The notes beneath the pieces were generated by a model. It saw only the letters and a program-made list of their open reading frames with translations. It made no database searches and was not told the origin of the DNA. The translations under genes were made by a program, and so were the position numbers. Shown here in pieces: positions 60,086-64,000 of a stretch of 64,000 bases of DNA; position 1 is the first letter of the stretch; the number at the start of each line of letters is the position of its first letter. The stretch is from Papaver somniferum (lineage: Eukaryota; Streptophyta; Magnoliopsida; Ranunculales; Papaveraceae), in the NCBI RefSeq assembly GCF_003573695.1, contig NC_039364.1, positions 67,476,256 to 67,540,255 on the forward strand, given 5' to 3'.

Positions 60086-60863
60086 TTATGAATCCAACCA
60101 TTGGGTGTAATATTGTTGAGGCGAAATTATCCACTCATAGCATTTTGCAATTGCTAAATTGTTTGCGGAGTGAAGCCCTTGAACCAAATAAGCATATTTG
60201 AAAACTGACGATATGGGCATATGAGAAGGAATAAGACTTGCCTGAGTGCGAAATCTCTTCACGAAAGCGTTTGGATGTTCCTCAGGCTTTTGTGTAAGTT
60301 CTGTCAAGGCTTTGACCTCCTCTAGATACTCGAATGGTGAGATATCTTCTTTTTCTTCCTCTGAGTCAGAGGTTTCTTCAGCGGAGAGATGTGTAATTGA
60401 AGGTGTCAGTGTCACCTTCCCATCATGAATCCATGTGCATCCAAGAATCATATCCTGGATCTTCTCGGATTATGTAAAACTTGGTCTCAGTGCAGACCAA
60501 ATTTTCTTTGACTTTGAGTATGACGTAGCCGTACGCGTTTTTGGAAACTCCTTCGTGATCTCTGATTTCCATGGGGGCATGAGTAGCTTCCTGTCGAGTA
60601 ATGCCAGCGGCTCTGAGAGTTTTCATAGGGATGATGTTGACGGAAGTGCCGACATCAACAACTGCTCTCTTGAACTCGTTTCCTTTGATGTGCATTGTGG
60701 TGAGCAGTCCCCAGTCATACATTTGTTTGTCCGTCGCTGGAGGCTCAGTGAATGTCTCTTGAATCAGTAGACGCTTGCCTGACATGATGTGGTTTAATGC
60801 CGGAAACATGTCTTTCCTTTGAGCCTTTGATAAGTATAGAAATTCGCAGACATGCTCGATCAA
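60086..60863 (-). pseudogene. Protease of element F fused to a second gag-like segment
   Basis: MIEHVCEFLYLSKAQRKDMF at 60863 leads into a retropepsin-like part with AVVDVGTSVNIIPMKTL. The Asp and Gly of the active site remain but the middle residue is Val. A frame change near 60440 leads to MILGCTWIHDGKVTLTPS. A highly acidic linker (SDSEEEKED) and EEHPNAFVKRFRTQAS follow, similar to the gag motif EHPNDYVKKFRVQAL at about 61580. E has the same order. A stop at 60086 ends it. Confidence 0.72.
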
Positions 60864-60875
60864 GGATTGAACTGC

Positions 60876-62428
60876 TTATTTGACGGGAGGTTTAGAGATG
60901 GCAAAGGCCATGACTGGAAGGGGTTTTTTTTGTACTCCTTCAGTCCCCAAGTTGAGTTCTCCTGATTCGACCTTTTCTTTAAATATGCGCTTCAAAGTTT
61001 TACAATCACTTGTGGGATGACTGACGAACCTATGAAAGCGACAATACCGAGGATTTTCCATGGCCTCTTCAGTTGGTTCCCTCTTGACATATGGAAACTT
61101 GATTGCACCATCCTGAATCCAGACATCCAGCAATTCGATGACTTCTTCAATGGAGCAGGGGAAATCAGGTGCTTCAATGGAGCAGGGGAAATCAGGATCT
61201 TCCCTGTGTAGGGGAGGAGTTTGCCCATTATCTTTCTTTTGTTCCTTTGGATGGGTTGAGGAAGTATGCTTATGTTGTGGATCAGCTTTCCGTTTGCTTC
61301 CTTCCGCAAAAACATTTGTGGAAGTTTGAAGGTTGTATTGTTTGTTGATCAAACGTCTACTGCTGCCTCTGGCCTCTCATGGTTCTTCAGCTTTTGCAGT
61401 CTTAGTCCTTTCTAGTAGAGCAGATGCAGTAGTTGCCGACCTCTTGGATGCTTCATGGATCTGTAGACTGGAATCATTCCATTGATGCATAGGTCCATAA
61501 GTTGTTGTTCTGTGACATTCAGATCATAGAAATCCAATGCTTGAACTCTAAACTTCTTCACATAGTCGTTAGGATGTTCGGTGTTCTTTTGAAACATCCT
61601 TCCGAGATCAGAGAGGGTGACTTGCTCTGAAACAAAGAAATACTTTCTATAGAAAGCATTAACCATTTCTCCCCAACTGTTGATAGTTCATGGTGCGATG
61701 TTGTTATACCAGGTGTATGCCTTTCCTTTCAAGGATTTTGAAAATTCTTTGAGACGAACAACATGGTTATGCTCATGTTCACTCAAAGCTTCCAGGAACC
61801 GAGAAACATATTCTCCAGCGTTGCCGGTTCCGTCGTACAAAGTGAAAGTTGGAGAGACATAACCTTTTGAGAGAGGGATCCTTTGTGTAGCAGCAGGGTA
61901 TGGAAGTTGGTGACGATGGACATGTGGGTTCTTGCCTCTTCCGCGGTTCTCCAGACGGTGTTCCAAATCTTCCCGAGTGATGAAGTTTGATGATTCCTTC
62001 GCGTATGCGGCTTTGCGGACTTAATCATCATCTATTGTATGAATTGGAATTACCTCAGGATCAGCGTCTGAGGATTTATCCTTCTCTTTCCCTTTTTCTT
62101 GGATTTTCCCTGACATTGTATCAGTGAGAGACTTTAGTTGATTAAATAGCTCCTTCCGTGTTGTAGCCATATCGGTTTGATTCTTTGCAAGAGTCTCTTG
62201 CACTTTGATAAGATCAGCAATGGTAGGTGGTGGATTTCCTATGACTTCATCAGGGTGTCGGCCGAACAAAGGATGACCCTCCGCGTTGACGTGAGGAGGA
62301 GTAACATTACCACCGTCAGTGTTAGAGGCCGGAATCGTTCCCGGGATATCCTCGTTGTCGTTGTTGTTGCTAGTGCTAGCGTCGTCTGCGTTGGAACCTG
62401 TGACTAACCCAGACCTAAGACCAGCCAT
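60876..62428 (-). pseudogene. gag: Gag of element F
   Basis: The ATG at 62428 (MAGLRSGLVTGSNAD) follows the PBS. An Asn/Asp-rich N-terminus with a helical segment (LIKVQETLAKNQTDMATTRKE without its middle in some copies) ends at a stop near 62021. The Retrotrans_gag core is at 61966-61412: TFTLYDGTGNAGEYVSRFLE, FSKSLKGKAYTWYNNI, EHPNDYVKKFRVQAL. A lysine-rich region follows, then the knuckle CRFHRFVSHPTSDCKTL near 61040, stop at 60876. A 24-bp segment coding DFPCSIE is duplicated at about 61145-61195. Three or more stops or frame changes disable it. Confidence 0.82.
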
Positions 62429-62464
62429 CTTGTGAAATTGTGAGATTGCAACCGAGAGAATGAT

Positions 62465-62482
62465 CTCCCACTGTGGTCGCCA
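62465..62482 (-). other. Element F primer binding site
   Basis: The minus strand reads TGGCGACCACAGTGGGAG, identical to element A's PBS, three bases from the LTR end. Confidence 0.82.
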
Positions 62483-62485
62483 ATA

Positions 62486-63673
62486 TGTAGATGGGGAAAA
62501 ACGATTTGTTGGTTTTCACGGGATTGAGGAGACGACCGTACGGAGGAGACTCCTTGAAACGAGAGAAATGTTCATCCTCACATAGATGCACTGCAAGAAG
62601 GGAGTGCTTTGAATTCGAGAGATCAATCTGTAGTACTCCGGCCTAAACCAAGACAATAGCCGTTTTAGAGTAAATTCGGTCACAAGAGAGGATGGGTCGA
62701 TCTGTAGGAGGGAAGCTGAGAAATGTGTGGAATCAATGGTAATCAAAGATTGTGGGTGTGTTATGTATTCTGAATAAGATAAGTTCTGAATGATTGAATC
62801 CATGTTGAGAGTAATTACTCAGATGTTGATTTAATCTCGTGTTGTCTGTGAGACGTGGCATCGTTGTATATCCAATCATGATTTCAGAGAGTTATTTATA
62901 TTGTTGTTGACACCATGATCCCATGAAGTGTAACAGTTGATGGAATCAAAGAGTGGGGAAATGAAAATCGTGTTTGAAACCAGTTGCTCATCGTGCGGAG
63001 ACTTGGTCGATTTTCCATCCACTACTTTGTTAACTCCTTCAACTGATTGCACGACTTGCTCACATTCCATCGTGTGTATGAACACATGTGCCGTAGACCG
63101 CCAGACCAAAAACCCAGTTGATATCCCCCCAAGTGACACGATTGATGTCCCGTGATTAATTAGTCAGTTGTTGACTTCATGACTTTATGGGACGATGAGT
63201 CCATGTATTTGCTGAGTTGAACATGATTTTGTAAAATGTTCTGAGACTCATAAATTGAACGTGTCTGTTGAGACAGAGGTATAATTCTCACGTTGAGGTG
63301 AGCAATTATTGCTCATTTGATGAATTGTTGAATATTGATAGTTGAACCAATATTCCTTGGTTTGAGCAAATATTGCTCATCTGAGCAAGTGTTGCTCGTC
63401 TGATGAATTATTCGCAGCGTGACCGAAATAAAACATTAGTTAGAATATTGGTAGTTGAACCGAGTATATTAAAATGGTGATCATGAGATCGTCGTAAAAT
63501 TATTAGCGTTCGAGTCGAGAATTATGACCATTGGACTCAGAACCCCTAATTTGATCAATTGATGGTTTATTTTAGAATTAACCATGGAATGAAGGATGAC
63601 CGGATACATGAGACCGTGGGTCGATTATGTAGCGTCCATATGCTCGCGTGAGCAAAATACCAAGATCTCTTGA
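62486..63673 (-). repeat. Element F 5' LTR, part before the CACTA insertion
   Basis: TGTAGATGGGGAAAAACG onward matches 51133-52330 closely. The alignment stops at 'aagatctcttga', where the CACTA end begins. The other LTR continues '...cttgaagagttcgac'. Confidence 0.9.
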
Positions 63674-64000
63674 CACTAGTGGAAAATGGGTATTTAGCAA
63701 CCCACATCAGAGACCCTTATTGACTGTAGTTAGACCGTTGACCAAAGATAGCGGTCTCTGGTTTGGTAAAACACGGAAAAATTCCAAGAGATTAATAAGG
63801 TGTCTCTGAATTAGAAATTTGATTTACTATTTCGCCATCATGGAACTACCGGTTCGACGACCCTCAGCCTACGATTTCAATCTGCTAGTTTCTGAGCCTA
63901 TATATATCTCGTTATCTTTCTCTCTCTTCACTTCGTTCACTTCATCCAAACCCTATAGCCGCAGCAGAAAATGCCTTCTCTATGAATACCACCACGAACC
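63674..64000 (+). mobile_element. CACTA (En/Spm-type) transposon, left end
   Basis: The segment starts CACTAGTGGAAAATGGG, the classic CACTA terminal repeat, exactly where F's LTR is interrupted. The 3-bp flank TGA (63671-63673) is the likely target-site duplication; the other end is outside the window. Subterminal repeats around 'agagaccc', 'gcggtctctgg' and 'gtgtctctga' lie in both orientations within 150 bp. No transposase is visible yet. Confidence 0.85.
63899..63907 (+). promoter_or_regulatory. TATA box inside the CACTA end
   Basis: CCTATATATATCTC is followed by a CT-rich leader (ctttctctctcttcacttcg). The first ATG (63971) closes after four codons. It looks like a genuine plant core promoter, either for the element's own gene or for a captured gene that lies beyond the window. 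Confidence 0.5.

Larger units (their letters stand above)
51133..64000 (-). mobile_element. Element F: non-autonomous Tat-like element carrying a PMD gene
   Basis: The 3' LTR is 51133-54327 and the internal region 54328-62485. The 5' LTR starts at 62486 and is interrupted by a CACTA element at 63674; its end lies outside the window. The sense (minus) strand encodes gag, protease, a gag-like segment and an integrase tail. The antisense strand carries a gene with a plant mobile domain (54630-59418) that fills the place where RT and integrase would be expected. F is inserted in E's 5' LTR. Confidence 0.87.

Overview
This is nuclear DNA of a flowering plant. Nearly every base can be assigned to transposable elements, mostly LTR retrotransposons inserted into one another. 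The evidence is the plant-specific lineages present: Tat-type Ty3/gypsy with a second (archaeal-type) RNase H, a SIRE-like Ty1/copia family, a Reina-like chromovirus, a CACTA transposon end and a plant mobile domain gene. The species cannot be read from the sequence. I see no confident single-copy host gene, rRNA, tRNA gene or CRISPR array.

Layout, left half (1-36980): the oldest layer is element B (+ strand, 27941-36980), a Tat-type gypsy element. It has the gag tail, protease, RT, RNase H, archaeal RNase H, integrase, an antisense multi-exon gene and the 3' LTR. Element A (- strand, 9802-27940) lies in B's gag; its 5' LTR is 24618-27940 and its visible 3' LTR part is 9802-11635. Two copia elements of one family interrupt A. 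C1 (- strand, 1-9801) lies in the tandem array of A's 3' LTR and keeps gag but no pol. C2 (+ strand, 12427-21565) lies in A's internal region, has perfect AACTT target-site duplications, and keeps pol but has lost most of gag. C1's 5' LTR is itself split by a 1.57-kb solo LTR (6622-8193).

Middle (36981-42477): unassigned AT-rich sequence flanks element D (- strand, 38436-41734). D is a small chromovirus with 370-bp LTRs whose 5' LTR is joined directly to the RT reading frame, so PBS, gag and protease are gone.

Right half (42478-64000): element E (- strand, from 42478) has its 5' LTR cut at about 51132 by element F (- strand, 51133 to past the window end). F's 5' LTR is in turn cut at 63674 by a CACTA transposon that carries a TATA-type promoter near its end. 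A, E and F are related Tat-like elements sharing PBS, polypurine tract and LTR termini. E and F encode only gag, a degenerate protease, a second gag-like stretch and the C-terminal tail of integrase; RT, RNase H and the integrase core are missing.

The most interesting pattern is that B, E and F each carry a different gene in antisense orientation between the coding region and the 3' LTR. Each has its own TATA box, and introns can be recognised. F's gene encodes a plant mobile domain protein, B's a coiled-coil protein of the 'putative gypsy type transposon' kind, and E's an unrecognised acidic protein. All three retroelements appear decayed by stops and frameshifts; E's antisense frame is intact.
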